Of a stretch of 39,161 nt of DNA, positions 1 to 7,767 are shown one piece after another. Origin of the DNA: Thermofilum sp. GTDB lineage: Archaea; Thermoproteota; Thermoprotei; Thermofilales; Thermofilaceae. Positions within the stretch are counted from its first letter, which is position 1, and each line of letters starts with the position of its first letter. Under the pieces are notes generated by a model, which saw only the letters and a program-made list of their open reading frames with translations, ran no database searches and had not been told where the DNA came from. A program made the translations under genes and the position numbers. The stretch is from assembly GCA_020832965.1 (NCBI GenBank), contig JAJHRM010000009.1:1-39161 (forward strand). The letters run 5' to 3'.

Positions 1-362
1 CTGGAGCCCGAGTCGCTCGTCATGTACAGAGCTCTGCCGAGATTCAAAGTTAGTCCATCCCAGAGGTACATGAGACTTCTTTCCAAGAAGGGTCTATCCA
101 AGCCGACCCTTTGAAACTCGAGCTTTACTTGTTCATCTATTAACTTCTGAAGTTTATCCCTCGGCATACCCTTATACGCGGGATTATTCATGTACATTGT
201 GTATATGCGTTCAGTAATCTCCGCTTTTTTAATCTCATCAACGTACCCTCCCATATTGGCTATAATTATGGTCAAGTATGTTGCCACAATAACGGTGACC
301 AGTACAGTAACCCCCCTCTTCAGCAGATGCAGAGCAACCTTCTGCACAGGTTTTGACAGCAT
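1..362 (-). CDS. ABC transporter permease, DppB/OppB family (partial, N-terminal part)
   Basis: Only the first ~120 codons lie in the window; the rest runs off the left edge. The frame opens with ATG at 362, followed by a short basic segment and a long hydrophobic helix (about residues 14-36) rich in V, T, I and A. A loop follows that contains a tyrosine/methionine-rich stretch and the Leu-Gly-Arg-Ala segment typical just before the second part of DppB-type permeases. The family forms one of two membrane subunits of peptide or oligosaccharide importers. It is divergent from the solute-binding protein gene at 459, the usual arrangement for one transporter split across a shared promoter region. 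A TATA-like sequence at 387-397 would start the message within a few bases of the ATG. The assignment rests on the N-terminal layout and the neighbour, so subfamily and substrate are unknown. Confidence 0.72.
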   Translation of the reverse strand, partial: MLSKPVQKVALHLLKRGVTVLVTVIVATYLTIIIANMGGYVDEIKKAEITERIYTMYMNNPAYKGMPRDKLQKLIDEQVKLEFQRVGLDRPFLERSLMYLWDGLTLNLGRALYMTSDSGS

Positions 363-386
363 ACCACGTTCAACCTGGTAGTATAA

Positions 387-397
387 TTAATAAATTT
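387..397 (-). promoter_or_regulatory. TATA box for the permease gene
   Basis: The minus strand reads as an A/T-only box (AATTTATTAA). Its centre is about 28-30 bases upstream of the ATG at 362, the archaeal TATA-to-start distance for a leaderless message. Confidence 0.5.
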
Positions 398-426
398 TAC
401 CTTTGTTTGGTATCTAAAGGATAAAA

Positions 427-434
427 CTTAAATA
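427..434 (+). promoter_or_regulatory. TATA box for the solute-binding protein gene
   Basis: The box CTTAAATA is centred about 28 bases before the ATG at 459, preceded by a purine-rich stretch (AAAGGATAAAA) that could act as BRE. The predicted start site is within a few bases of the ATG, so the message is probably leaderless. Confidence 0.6.
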
Positions 435-458
435 CTTGTCTGAGCAAGTAATACCGCT

Positions 459-2690
459 ATGAAGACAATAAAAACCCTCTTGGTAGCTGCTGCCATCCTT
501 TTGCTGGCGGTGAGTCTTCTCGGGGCTCAGCCTCAGATGCAGATAAGCCCTAGTGGCTGGCTTGACCAGGTAGTCTTCGTGCCCGTCGCGGATAGGGCTA
601 AGGCTGTAACCATGCTGAAGACGGGCGACTTGGACATCTACTTCATCGACATTGGAGACCCTGGCCTTTTTAAGACGATTAAGGAGTCTCCGGAGCTCGC
701 GTACGACTTCTCCTTCGGCCTGTACTACGAGTTGACGTTTAACCCTGTTGGCCCGGAGTTCCAGGATGGCAGGCTTAACCCGTTCTCTGTTCCAAGGATA
801 CGTGAGGCGATGAACTACATCGTGGATAGGAAGTACATTGTGGACGAGATTATGGGTGGGCTTGCTACGCCCAAGTGGCTGCCGGTGAGCAGGGGGTTCC
901 CGGAGTACGAGAGGTACAAGGACGTCATACAGGGCATTGAGAACGAGTACCGGTACGACTTCGAGAAGGGTAAGCAGATAATAGCCGAGGAGATGAAGAA
1001 GCTGGGCGCGGAGCTTAAGGATGGGAAGTGGTACTACAAGGGACAGCCTGTGGTGATAAAGTTCCTCATAAGGACTGAGGACAGGAGGAAGCTCATAGGC
1101 GACTACGTTGCAGACCAGCTCGAGAAGCTGGGCTTCACAGTTGAGAGGATGTACAAGACCTCGAAGGAGGCAAGCCCCATATGGCTGCGTGGAAACCCAG
1201 CCCTGGGGCAGTGGCACATCTACACTGGTGGATGGATAACCACAGCCGTAAGCAGGGACGACAGCAGCAACTTCGGATACTTCTACACGCCTCTCGGGAG
1301 ACCAGAGCCTTTATGGCAGGCCTACAAGCCTAGCCCGGAGTTCTACGAGGTGGCTAGGAAGCTTTGGACAACAGAGTTTAAGACTGTTGAGGAGAGGCAC
1401 GGGTTGATGAGGAAGGCTTTCCAGCTCGCGATCAAGGACTCTGTGAGGGTTTGGCTTGTGGATCAGAATGCTGTCTGGGTTAGGAGGAAGAATGTTAATG
1501 CTGTCGCAGACTACTCTGGAGGATACCCCGTGGCGGCGTGGCCCTACACATTGAGGTTCGCGGACAAGACTGGGGGCACAATGCGTGTCGGTAGTAGTGA
1601 GGTGATAGTTGAGCCCTGGAACCCTGTCGCCCCCACGAACTGGATCTACGATGTGGCACTCATGTACGGGACTGTGAACAACGCGTACGTGACTGACCCA
1701 CACACGGGTCTGCCTATACCTATCAAGATGAAGAGTGCTGTGCTTGAGACCCTGAAGACGACGCCGACCGCGCAGAACCCTGAGAGCAAGGACTGGCTGA
1801 CTGTCAAGTTTGTTGACAGGGTTGAGGTGCCTAGTGACGCTTGGTATGCTTGGGACGTCAAGGGGAGGAGGTTTGTCACAGCGGGCGAGGCAGGCGTTAA
1901 GGTTGCCCAGAACAAGGTGACGGTGGACTTTGGCGACGTGATTGGTAGCGAGTATTATCATGACAACTCTACGATGAGCCTGGCTGACTGGATCATATGG
2001 TTCCCACTGTACTTCGAGAGGGCAGACAATAGTAGCCCGCTTTACGACGAGTCCTGGGTTCCCAGCTTTGAGGCTTGGAGGTCCCAGTTTATTGCTTGGA
2101 AGATTGCTAGTGAGCACCCGCTCAAGATAGAGTACTACTTCAACGCGACGTACCTGGACGCCGAGCTGATAGCTGTCTGGCCCATAAGCTGGGCTGCCTA
2201 CCCGTGGCACGTGTATGCTATCGGTATACTGGCTGAGAGTGATGGTAAGCTTGCGTTTAGTAGTGATAAGGCGGATGCGAGGAAGGTTGAGTGGATGAAC
2301 TATATTGGGGGGCCGAGCCTCGACGTCCTCAGAGATGAGCTCAGCAAGGCTATTGCTGGCAAGTACATACCCTTCAAGGAGGCTCTGGGCAAGTACGTGA
2401 CTGAGAGCGATGCTGTTGAGCGCTACAACAACCTCAAGTCCTGGTTCAGCAAGTACGGGCACTTCTGGGTCTCAAACGGCCCATACTTCCTCGCAAAAGC
2501 CGACGCCACAGCCCACACAGCAACACTATCCAACACGAAGCTCCTGGCAAGACCCGTCAAGGCGGCGGCATTTCCAATTGAAATGCTCATTGCCGTCCTA
2601 GTAGTAGTAATCATCGTGATAGCAGTTGCCTACGTTTTAGTCAGGAGGAGAAAGGGCAAAAAAGAGCAAAAGCAGACCGCGGCTCAATGA
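459..2690 (+). CDS. ABC transporter solute-binding protein, family 5 (SBP_bac_5), membrane-anchored, apparently circularly permuted
   Basis: 743 residues. It binds peptides or oligosaccharides outside the cell for the ABC importer whose permease is divergent. Residues 1-23 form a signal peptide. A C-terminal transmembrane helix (about 707-728) is followed by a basic tail, so the protein is membrane-tethered. The order of family-5 landmarks is unusual. Residues 30-350 carry features normally in the C-terminal half: a Leu-Asp-x-Val-Val-Phe strand, the Leu-x-Thr-Gly-Asp-Leu-Asp-Ile motif, and an Arg-x-Ala-Met-Asn-Tyr-Ile-Val-Asp-Arg segment. The start of the usual mature protein (Gly-Gly-Thr-Met-Arg-Val-Gly) appears only near residue 372, and the 'GPYFL' motif normally in mid-protein comes close to the end. 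Substrate is unknown. Promoter and ATG position agree. Confidence 0.85.
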   Translation: MKTIKTLLVAAAILLLAVSLLGAQPQMQISPSGWLDQVVFVPVADRAKAVTMLKTGDLDIYFIDIGDPGLFKTIKESPELAYDFSFGLYYELTFNPVGPEFQDGRLNPFSVPRIREAMNYIVDRKYIVDEIMGGLATPKWLPVSRGFPEYERYKDVIQGIENEYRYDFEKGKQIIAEEMKKLGAELKDGKWYYKGQPVVIKFLIRTEDRRKLIGDYVADQLEKLGFTVERMYKTSKEASPIWLRGNPALGQWHIYTGGWITTAVSRDDSSNFGYFYTPLGRPEPLWQAYKPSPEFYEVARKLWTTEFKTVEERHGLMRKAFQLAIKDSVRVWLVDQNAVWVRRKNVNAVADYSGGYPVAAWPYTLRFADKTGGTMRVGSSEVIVEPWNPVAPTNWIYDVALMYGTVNNAYVTDPHTGLPIPIKMKSAVLETLKTTPTAQNPESKDWLTVKFVDRVEVPSDAWYAWDVKGRRFVTAGEAGVKVAQNKVTVDFGDVIGSEYYHDNSTMSLADWIIWFPLYFERADNSSPLYDESWVPSFEAWRSQFIAWKIASEHPLKIEYYFNATYLDAELIAVWPISWAAYPWHVYAIGILAESDGKLAFSSDKADARKVEWMNYIGGPSLDVLRDELSKAIAGKYIPFKEALGKYVTESDAVERYNNLKSWFSKYGHFWVSNGPYFLAKADATAHTATLSNTKLLARPVKAAAFPIEMLIAVLVVVIIVIAVAYVLVRRRKGKKEQKQTAAQ

Positions 2691-2698
2691 AAAATTGA

Positions 2699-2722
2699 TA
2701 TTTTTTTATTATTTTATTTTTT
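2699..2722 (+). terminator. T-rich terminator after the solute-binding protein gene
   Basis: Immediately after the stop codon the plus strand has runs of 7, 4 and 6 T interrupted by single A residues. This matches archaeal poly-T termination without a hairpin. It lies between two convergent genes and overlaps the 3' end of the Lrp gene. Confidence 0.6.
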
Positions 2723-3137
2723 CTAGGACTATTGCCGGGCAAACTCTTTTTACCCCGGGGATTTTTCCGATATCTTCGACTACTTGTGTTAGGTGTTTAT
2801 TGTCTTTTGTCCAGGCCTCGATCATTATCATGTGGTCTCCCGTTGTTAGGAATACTTTGGACGCGTAGTCTTTTTGCGATAGCTGGGATGCTACTTCTAG
2901 TATTTTTTCCGGCTCTGTGTCTACTCCTATTAGTGCCACGTTTTTGTAGCCTAGCTTGCTTGCATCCACCTCGATGGTGTACTTCTTTATGACTCCTTCT
3001 TTTTCTAGCTTTTTAAGTCTCTTTTTTACTGCTACGTCGGTCATGCCGAGCTTTTTTCCGAGAAGGGTTAGTGGTGCTCTGCTGTTTTCCATGAGCTCCT
3101 TTACCAGTAAGTAGTCTTTTTCGTCCAAGTAATTCAC
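2709..3137 (-). CDS. Lrp/AsnC family transcriptional regulator
   Basis: 142 residues, the usual size of the family. The N-terminal winged helix-turn-helix (about residues 4-60) starts with a Leu-Asp-x-x-Asp opening and contains a 'LGKKLGMTDVAVKKRLKKLE' recognition region. Residues ~64-138 form a RAM (ligand-binding, oligomerising) domain with the pattern VALIGVDTEP and a GDHMIMIE strand. Such proteins bind amino acids or related metabolites and act as dimers or octamers at promoters. It starts at GTG 3137, and a TATA box (3165-3175) lies about 30 bases upstream. It is convergent with the solute-binding protein gene; whether it controls that transporter cannot be told from the sequence. Confidence 0.9.
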   Translation of the reverse strand: MNYLDEKDYLLVKELMENSRAPLTLLGKKLGMTDVAVKKRLKKLEKEGVIKKYTIEVDASKLGYKNVALIGVDTEPEKILEVASQLSQKDYASKVFLTTGDHMIMIEAWTKDNKHLTQVVEDIGKIPGVKRVCPAIVLEKIK

Positions 3138-3164
3138 CAGCGGTTAGGATTTAGAACCTTTCCT

Positions 3165-3175
3165 GTTTATTAAAG
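3165..3175 (-). promoter_or_regulatory. TATA box for the Lrp-family gene
   Basis: The minus-strand box CTTTAATAAAC is centred about 33 bases from the GTG at 3137, giving a predicted leader of only a few bases. Confidence 0.45.
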
Positions 3176-3295
3176 TTTGCAGCTGTTGCTGGGCATTTTT
3201 TTCTGCCGAGTCTTCGGGAGGTTGACATTAAAAAGTGGAGTGCTGCGTGGCGTCTTGCCTACTTGGGAAGTATGGGTCTCCCCTTGCTATGGACT

Positions 3296-4720
3296 TCACT
3301 TGCGCTTCTTCTTTGTTAAGCAAGCAACTAGCACTGTTGCAGCGATCATTGGGGTGAAGAGGAGGAGCGGCGTGTTTCTTTCAACGAGCTTGATTGCTTC
3401 CCTAGCTAAGTCGATTTTTCTCGCGTAAGGCTGCGTGGTTATGGACAGGCTTGCTGTTGAGAGGTTCATTTTCAGGAGTTGCTGTTGGAGTTCCGTGACG
3501 TAGAGTTTGGGTTTTTCTCTCCTCTTAACTACCGAGTAGGTTGGTTTCCATCCATGGAGTGTGTAGAGGAGGCTTGCCACGTATTCTTTGAAGTCCACCA
3601 GGGTTATTGCGAGAGGTGGGCAGTCTCCGCCTATGCACAGCGCCTTTTCTTCGGGGTAGATTTCTGCTACGAGGTTGCTTGTCTCTATTACGAGGCCAGT
3701 GCTGTGTGATTTTAGTGGGGTTGTGTCGCCGACGCTGGAGTTGGCGATGAGAACAGACTGCAGCTCTAGGTCCCGCCGAAGGGTGTAATTCAGTATTAGG
3801 GTATGCGTCTTTTCTTCCTCGAATTCGCCGTGCAGTGCTATGAGGTAGGAATCTTTGAGCTTCGACGCTGAAATTGCGTACTCGTTTCCGTATCCCGTGA
3901 CTGCTGTCAAGTATAGTAGTCCTTCTACCTCTGAAACTCTCGCGATAAACGCGTCTGCAGTCCCGTCCCTTCCGGTAGTGCTGCCAACGATTAGCAGTGT
4001 GCCGTCAGCCGTTAAGAGCGCATCTTCCACGCATTCTGGTCCAGCTCCCCCTATAGCCATGTCGTTGACGAGCGTAAGGTCTGGCTTGAGTTTGACTACG
4101 AGAATGTCGCTTTGTGACACGTTATAGCTGTAAGTTTCTCCAACGATAATTATGTTCTTGCCGTCTGAAAGTAATCTCTTTGGGTAGTCGTCATACGCTA
4201 TGCTTCCAAGCACTGCTGAGTCTTCGATCTCGCCAGTCACATAGTTGTACTTTACCAGGATGATGTCCGATTCTCTGAGTGGCGAGTAGCGGTAAACGTA
4301 GCCCGTAATGTAGAGCGTGCTGTTTACGGGTAGGAGGTCAACTCCAAAGAGAGGGAGCTCAGAGTATATGACCTTGGGTGCTAGCGTCTCGTTACGCATC
4401 ACTACGAGTAATATTGCTGGGAGACCGCGGAGGTACGTCGTCCCAGCGAAGAAGAAGTAGCCTCTGTGCGCGGCAGCACTTAGCATGAAGCCTGTGCTCT
4501 CTATGAAGTATGCTTCACGCTTCGTGCTAGTTGCAAGGCCGAAGAGCGGGAATGATGCACCTCCATGCCTAACAAACCCACCATAGAGAAGTGCTTCATT
4601 CTCAGCGCTTGCGAACAAGATTACCGGCTCTATCTGCTCACTGGGTTGTGAGTAGAAGCTCTGCGGAAGCAGGAGTGCAACTAGCAGGAGGAGAAGTGGA
4701 AGAGAGCTGCATTTTCCCAT
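3296..4720 (-). CDS. Secreted, C-terminally membrane-anchored beta-propeller-like protein of unknown function
   Basis: About 474 residues. A signal peptide (a Leu-rich core right after MGKC) leads into a long extracellular region of repeated beta-strand units: hydrophobic strand, D/N-rich turn, 'IIIVGETYS', 'TLLIVGSTTGRDGTADAFIARV'-like blocks. These resemble SBBP/propeller blades that report 'this datum differs from that'. A terminal hydrophobic helix followed by KKKRK anchors it. Several N-x-S/T sequons fit an S-layer-associated exterior protein. A longer frame begins at TTG 4756, but the TATA box at 4756-4764 overlaps that codon and would start the transcript near 4737, so ATG 4720 is chosen. 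I do not recognise a named family. Confidence 0.6.
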   Translation of the reverse strand: MGKCSSLPLLLLLVALLLPQSFYSQPSEQIEPVILFASAENEALLYGGFVRHGGASFPLFGLATSTKREAYFIESTGFMLSAAAHRGYFFFAGTTYLRGLPAILLVVMRNETLAPKVIYSELPLFGVDLLPVNSTLYITGYVYRYSPLRESDIILVKYNYVTGEIEDSAVLGSIAYDDYPKRLLSDGKNIIIVGETYSYNVSQSDILVVKLKPDLTLVNDMAIGGAGPECVEDALLTADGTLLIVGSTTGRDGTADAFIARVSEVEGLLYLTAVTGYGNEYAISASKLKDSYLIALHGEFEEEKTHTLILNYTLRRDLELQSVLIANSSVGDTTPLKSHSTGLVIETSNLVAEIYPEEKALCIGGDCPPLAITLVDFKEYVASLLYTLHGWKPTYSVVKRREKPKLYVTELQQQLLKMNLSTASLSITTQPYARKIDLAREAIKLVERNTPLLLFTPMIAATVLVACLTKKKRK

Positions 4721-4755
4721 TTTAAGGCTCGCCAAAGTAAAAGAGTTTTTTGACA

Positions 4756-4764
4756 ATATAAAGT
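4756..4764 (-). promoter_or_regulatory. TATA box deciding the start of the secreted protein gene
   Basis: CTTTATATT on the minus strand overlaps the stop codon of the upstream nuclease gene. It sits about 40 bases before ATG 4720 and directly on the upstream candidate start TTG 4756, which excludes the longer reading frame. Confidence 0.55.
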
Positions 4765-5378
4765 TACTGAGCTAGGAGGAGGAGCTTGCACTGGAGCCGT
4801 AGTAGCCGGTATGGCGAGGTTGAGGTGATTGCCCCCTTCTCCCTCAGCTCGCTTACTTTTCTTCCTAGCTCGTGGGTCCCGATTCCGAGCTTGTTTGCCG
4901 CCTCTTCGAAGGTGTTGGAGAGCGCTATCGCCCTGACTACCTGCAATTCTTCTTGGGATAGCTCGTTAACTGGGTTTGGTAGCAGCTTTTCGAGGGTTAG
5001 GTGGACAGCCGCCTCGACTATCTGTAGTATTTCCTCGGGGCTTATCAGGTGGAGGTAGTCTGGGATGAGCAGCACTTCTACTCCCAGCTCTTTCGCTGTG
5101 ATCCTCGCAGCATCGTCTGAGAAGCCTCTTGCAACTATGAGCGGCTTCACACCCGCCAGCCTGGCGTTTGTGTACGCTTGCCTGACGTCCGTGACGGAGA
5201 CTTTACCCGACTTGACTTCAACGTAGTATGTTTCTCCGTCCTTTTTTGCCACTACGTCTATTTCTGCTACGGGTCTGCCTTCAACGCTGAGTACGTGCCT
5301 AGTCTTCTCGACCGTGTACCCCTCGAGCTCTAGAATTATCTGTGCGAGCATCTCCACCCATAGACCCTTACTCGCCAC
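4764..5378 (-). CDS. RecB-like PD-(D/E)xK nuclease with C-terminal winged-helix-like region
   Basis: 204 residues. The first ~110 have the restriction-endonuclease-like core: a helix with a conserved Glu (VEMLAQIILELEGY), then 'VAEIDVVAKKDGETYYVEVKSG'-type strands in which Asp, Glu and Lys form the E-x-D ... E-x-K metal site. Residues ~140-195 form a small helix-turn-helix-like domain (NTFEEAANKLGIGTHELGRKVSELREKG). The combination is common in crenarchaeal proteins annotated RecB-family nuclease, whose substrates are undefined. It starts at GTG 5378 and overlaps the end of the PP-loop gene by 11 bases, so the two are translationally coupled. Confidence 0.75.
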   Translation of the reverse strand: MASKGLWVEMLAQIILELEGYTVEKTRHVLSVEGRPVAEIDVVAKKDGETYYVEVKSGKVSVTDVRQAYTNARLAGVKPLIVARGFSDDAARITAKELGVEVLLIPDYLHLISPEEILQIVEAAVHLTLEKLLPNPVNELSQEELQVVRAIALSNTFEEAANKLGIGTHELGRKVSELREKGAITSTSPYRLLRLQCKLLLLAQ

Positions 5379-6435
5379 GGGTAGTCACCCACAGGCTTGA
5401 AAACATTTCCTGCACCTGCCTAATGGTGATTTTCTCGTTGGTGCTCGTCGCCTGCTCCTCTGAGAGTCTGAGTTTCGCGAGTGTGGGGGTGAAGCGCCAG
5501 AGGTGGTAGTTGAGGAATTCCTCTCGGCTGGACACGTTCGAATAGTACTCCCTATGCGTCCTTGCGAGTATGGACTCCACTAAGCCTTCGTCTTCTACTT
5601 CGTGCTTTTCCGATGCTTTTAGCTCGTACAGCCCCCTGTAGGGGCAGAACCTGCAGCTCACCCTTGGCAGGCCTTGCAGGTAATGAGGGTGTATTAGCCC
5701 GGTCTCCCTAAGGATCCCTGCCACATCAGTGATTGTGAGGTCGTGCACCAGATTCACTACCCCGCCACTGAGGAATGCGCCTTTGGTGGCGAGGCTTGAC
5801 AAGCGCTCGTACCTCTTGCCCGCTTCTAGGGCTCTCTCAGCCTTAGCCTCGAAGTCGGCCTTGATCCTCTTTTTCGCCTCCCGGAGGCTTCGAGTCTTCA
5901 GGTATGTGCACCACCTGTCCCCCCTCTTTGGGAGCCCCTGGGTAGCCAGGTAGTAGAGGAGCTTGCTCCTGTCGGGCGTGGCTGTTTCCAGGGGGACTCC
6001 GAGCTTGGAGGAAACTTCCTCGACGAATTTGTAGTTTTCCACAGGCTCTAGGAAGGGCATGTGGACGTATACAGCTGTTAGCTTGAAGTTTACTCTTTCT
6101 CTCAGCCTTTGCAGGAGCATGAGGTTTGCAGTGCTGTCTTTTCCCCCGCTAAGGTCTGCCATTACATGCTTTCCTTCGAGGTGTTTGCCGTGCCTCGCGG
6201 CTATCTGGTTTATTCTCTCCTCAAGAGAGTCAAGGCTCTTGCTTGGGATCCCGCTTGTGGGCGGCTCGTAGACCGCGTTGTAGAAGGGACCGTTTCCCGC
6301 GTATAGGCTTCCAGCATCACCGGACCAAAGATAGGTTTTCGTGGTTGCATCGCATGTGCACTCGACGAAGTCGGAGAAGGTCCTCACGTAGCCTCTGACC
6401 TGCCCATTGCTGATCACTGGGTATCTTTCCATCAC
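5368..6435 (-). CDS. PP-loop ATP pyrophosphatase, PAPS-reductase-like family
   Basis: 355 residues. The SGGKDST PP-loop (residues 96-102) binds ATP or adenylated substrate. Two cysteine sites follow: Arg-Trp-Cys-Thr near residue 180, and a Cys-x-x-Cys in 'VSCRFCPYRG' near residue 270, which could hold a metal or iron-sulfur centre. An N-terminal segment also has C-T-C. The family includes PAPS/APS reductases, tRNA thiolation enzymes and DndC-type DNA sulfur-modification proteins; the sequence does not let me choose. GTG 6435 and ATG 6432 are both possible starts. The 3' end of RNA element C supplies a purine-rich GGGGGAG just before them. It is coupled to the downstream nuclease by an 11-base overlap. 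Confidence 0.72.
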   Translation of the reverse strand: MMERYPVISNGQVRGYVRTFSDFVECTCDATTKTYLWSGDAGSLYAGNGPFYNAVYEPPTSGIPSKSLDSLEERINQIAARHGKHLEGKHVMADLSGGKDSTANLMLLQRLRERVNFKLTAVYVHMPFLEPVENYKFVEEVSSKLGVPLETATPDRSKLLYYLATQGLPKRGDRWCTYLKTRSLREAKKRIKADFEAKAERALEAGKRYERLSSLATKGAFLSGGVVNLVHDLTITDVAGILRETGLIHPHYLQGLPRVSCRFCPYRGLYELKASEKHEVEDEGLVESILARTHREYYSNVSSREEFLNYHLWRFTPTLAKLRLSEEQATSTNEKITIRQVQEMFSSLWVTTRGE

Positions 6436-6651
6436 GGCGCACTCCCCCTATTCCGCCCCTTCATTGATCGAAGGTTCCCCAAGATGTGTGGCATGGAGTG
6501 CCAAGGGCTTAACACCTCCTAGCGCCCCCTCGGTCCCACACGAAGACCCCCAAGGATTTGCGGGCTGCGCTTGTGACCGCCCACCCTGGGGAGCGGGTTT
6601 GGGTTAGGCTGTAGCGTTGCCGTCGCTCCCCTCTGCTTGGCTGTATAGCCG
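6436..6651 (-). ncRNA. Structured RNA element C (same family as element A); leader of the PP-loop gene
   Basis: A gene-free, G/C-rich stretch between the hydrolase stop (6674) and the PP-loop gene start. On the minus strand it shares colinear blocks with element A. These are CAAACCCGCTCCCCAG (6586-6601; 15 of 16 match), a GCGGT-x-AC and GC-x-GCCCGCA pair, an ACCGA block, a hairpin followed by CCATG, and AATGAAGGGGCGGAATAGGG (6445-6465 region), which matches AATGACGGGCGGAATGTGGG in A. A TATA box at 6672-6681 predicts a transcript start near 6651. It ends exactly at the next start codon, so it could be a cis-acting leader, an independent RNA, or both. An 8-bp stem GGGGAGCG/CGCTCCCC is possible (6588-6595 with 6624-6631). 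No known RNA family recognised. Confidence 0.6.
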
Positions 6652-6671
6652 CTTCACGGATGCTCAGCTAT

Positions 6672-6681
6672 GGTTAAATTA
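6672..6681 (-). promoter_or_regulatory. TATA box for RNA element C
   Basis: The minus-strand box TAATTTAACC lies in the last codons of the upstream hydrolase gene. It is 76 bases before the CAAACCCG block of element C; the equivalent box of element A is 69 bases before the same block. Confidence 0.5.
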
Positions 6682-7318
6682 CTTCTACTCGGATCCTGCC
6701 GGCAAGCTTCTTTGCGAAGTTTTCGGCGTCTCTCTCGCTTCCCACGATTGAGCCGTAGTGCATCGGGATGGCTATGTCTGGTGAGATCGTTTCAGCGGCC
6801 TTCACGGCTTCGCTCCAGTCCATGACGTATGTGCCGCTGACTGGCAGGAGAGCGACGTTGACTTTCCCCTTGAGGTTCGCCATTTCGGGTATGAGGTCTG
6901 TGTCGCCTGCATGGTACACTGTGACTCCCCCTACTTTGACCAGGACTCCTATCCCCCTATACTCCTTTGGATGGAACTTCTTCCCAATGTTGTATGCGGG
7001 TACAGCCTCCACCGCGACACCCCTCACCTCTATCCTGTCCCCGGGGTTGAGTAGCTTGTACTCGAAGCCCAGTGCCCTCACTTTCCCCGCGCAGTTTGTA
7101 CTCGCGATTATCGTTGTGCCCTTTTTAGCCACCTTCCTTATGTCCTCCGGGCTGCAGTGGTCGTAGTGGTCGTGGGTGCATATCACGATGTCTGCGTCGT
7201 GTGGCTCTGAAGCTACTTGGAACGGGTCAACGTATATGGTCACGTTTGCCCCGGCTATTTTGAAGGCAGCGTGCGACAAGTGGGTGATCACAACCCCTTT
7301 AAATTCGATGCTACCCAT
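6674..7318 (-). CDS. Metal-dependent hydrolase, metallo-beta-lactamase fold (UPF0173/YtkL-like)
   Basis: 214 residues, close to the family's usual ~220. The T-H-D-H-Y-D-H metal motif is at residues 48-54. A Y-H-A-G-D-T-D motif near 143 and a late P-M-H-Y-G motif near 190 supply the remaining ligands, so both zinc sites look complete. The family is the UlaG-like hydrolase branch; natural substrates are largely unknown. A TATA box at 7341-7349 predicts a start site at about 7319, so the ATG at 7318 is leaderless. The gene precedes RNA element C on the same strand. Confidence 0.85.
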   Translation of the reverse strand: MGSIEFKGVVITHLSHAAFKIAGANVTIYVDPFQVASEPHDADIVICTHDHYDHCSPEDIRKVAKKGTTIIASTNCAGKVRALGFEYKLLNPGDRIEVRGVAVEAVPAYNIGKKFHPKEYRGIGVLVKVGGVTVYHAGDTDLIPEMANLKGKVNVALLPVSGTYVMDWSEAVKAAETISPDIAIPMHYGSIVGSERDAENFAKKLAGRIRVEVI

Positions 7319-7767
7319 AATCTAATGCTTGTAGAACAGCAATTTATTCTTTTTGTGCTATCGCGTAGACCGCGCGCGGCGCGCGCTAAGAGCTGGAAGT
7401 TACTTCTGAATGCTTAAATTGTGGTATAGGAAAGAAGTCATAAAAGCATCGAAGGAAAAGAAAATTAATTTGAAAAGGAGATTAGAAGGGTTGAAAAGAC
7501 AGTGTTTTCCTTCCCTAATAACAACTGAAATTCGACTTAAATTTTTAAAGGACTCATTGCAGAACTCTCAGGTAGACGGGTATGCATGCAATGCATAGGA
7601 ATGTTAAGGCCAGCCTCTCACACCTCGCCAGATGGTTTCGCGACAGGTTCAAGGCATCTGTGAACACTCTCTATATGCGCATCCACCCCTACATTCGGTG
7701 CGCGCGCTCACGAGTTAAAATAACTCGTGGTGGGCCCTTCCCGTACCCTGGAAGGAATATACAAATT
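7319..7767. other. Intergenic region with AT-rich centre, strong hairpin and GC-alternating repeats
   Basis: The first 30 bases hold the promoter of the leftward hydrolase gene. At 7370-7392 there is an alternating CGCGCG tract. Bases 7410-7560 are A-rich and could encode a basic 62-residue peptide (7410-7598, plus), but I see no supporting signal. A TATA-like ACTTAAATTTTTAAA (about 7535-7550) is followed by a possible 65-residue reading frame (7582-7779), also unsupported. The right end holds the hairpin and inverted repeat listed separately. Confidence 0.5.

Noticed and set aside
414..1217. Long minus-strand frame opposite the solute-binding protein
   Set aside because: Shadow of the real gene on the plus strand; no family match or promoter.
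7410..7598. Possible basic 62-residue protein in the A-rich spacer
   Set aside because: No ribosome-binding sequence, no family and composition driven by A-richness. Left inside the intergenic note.
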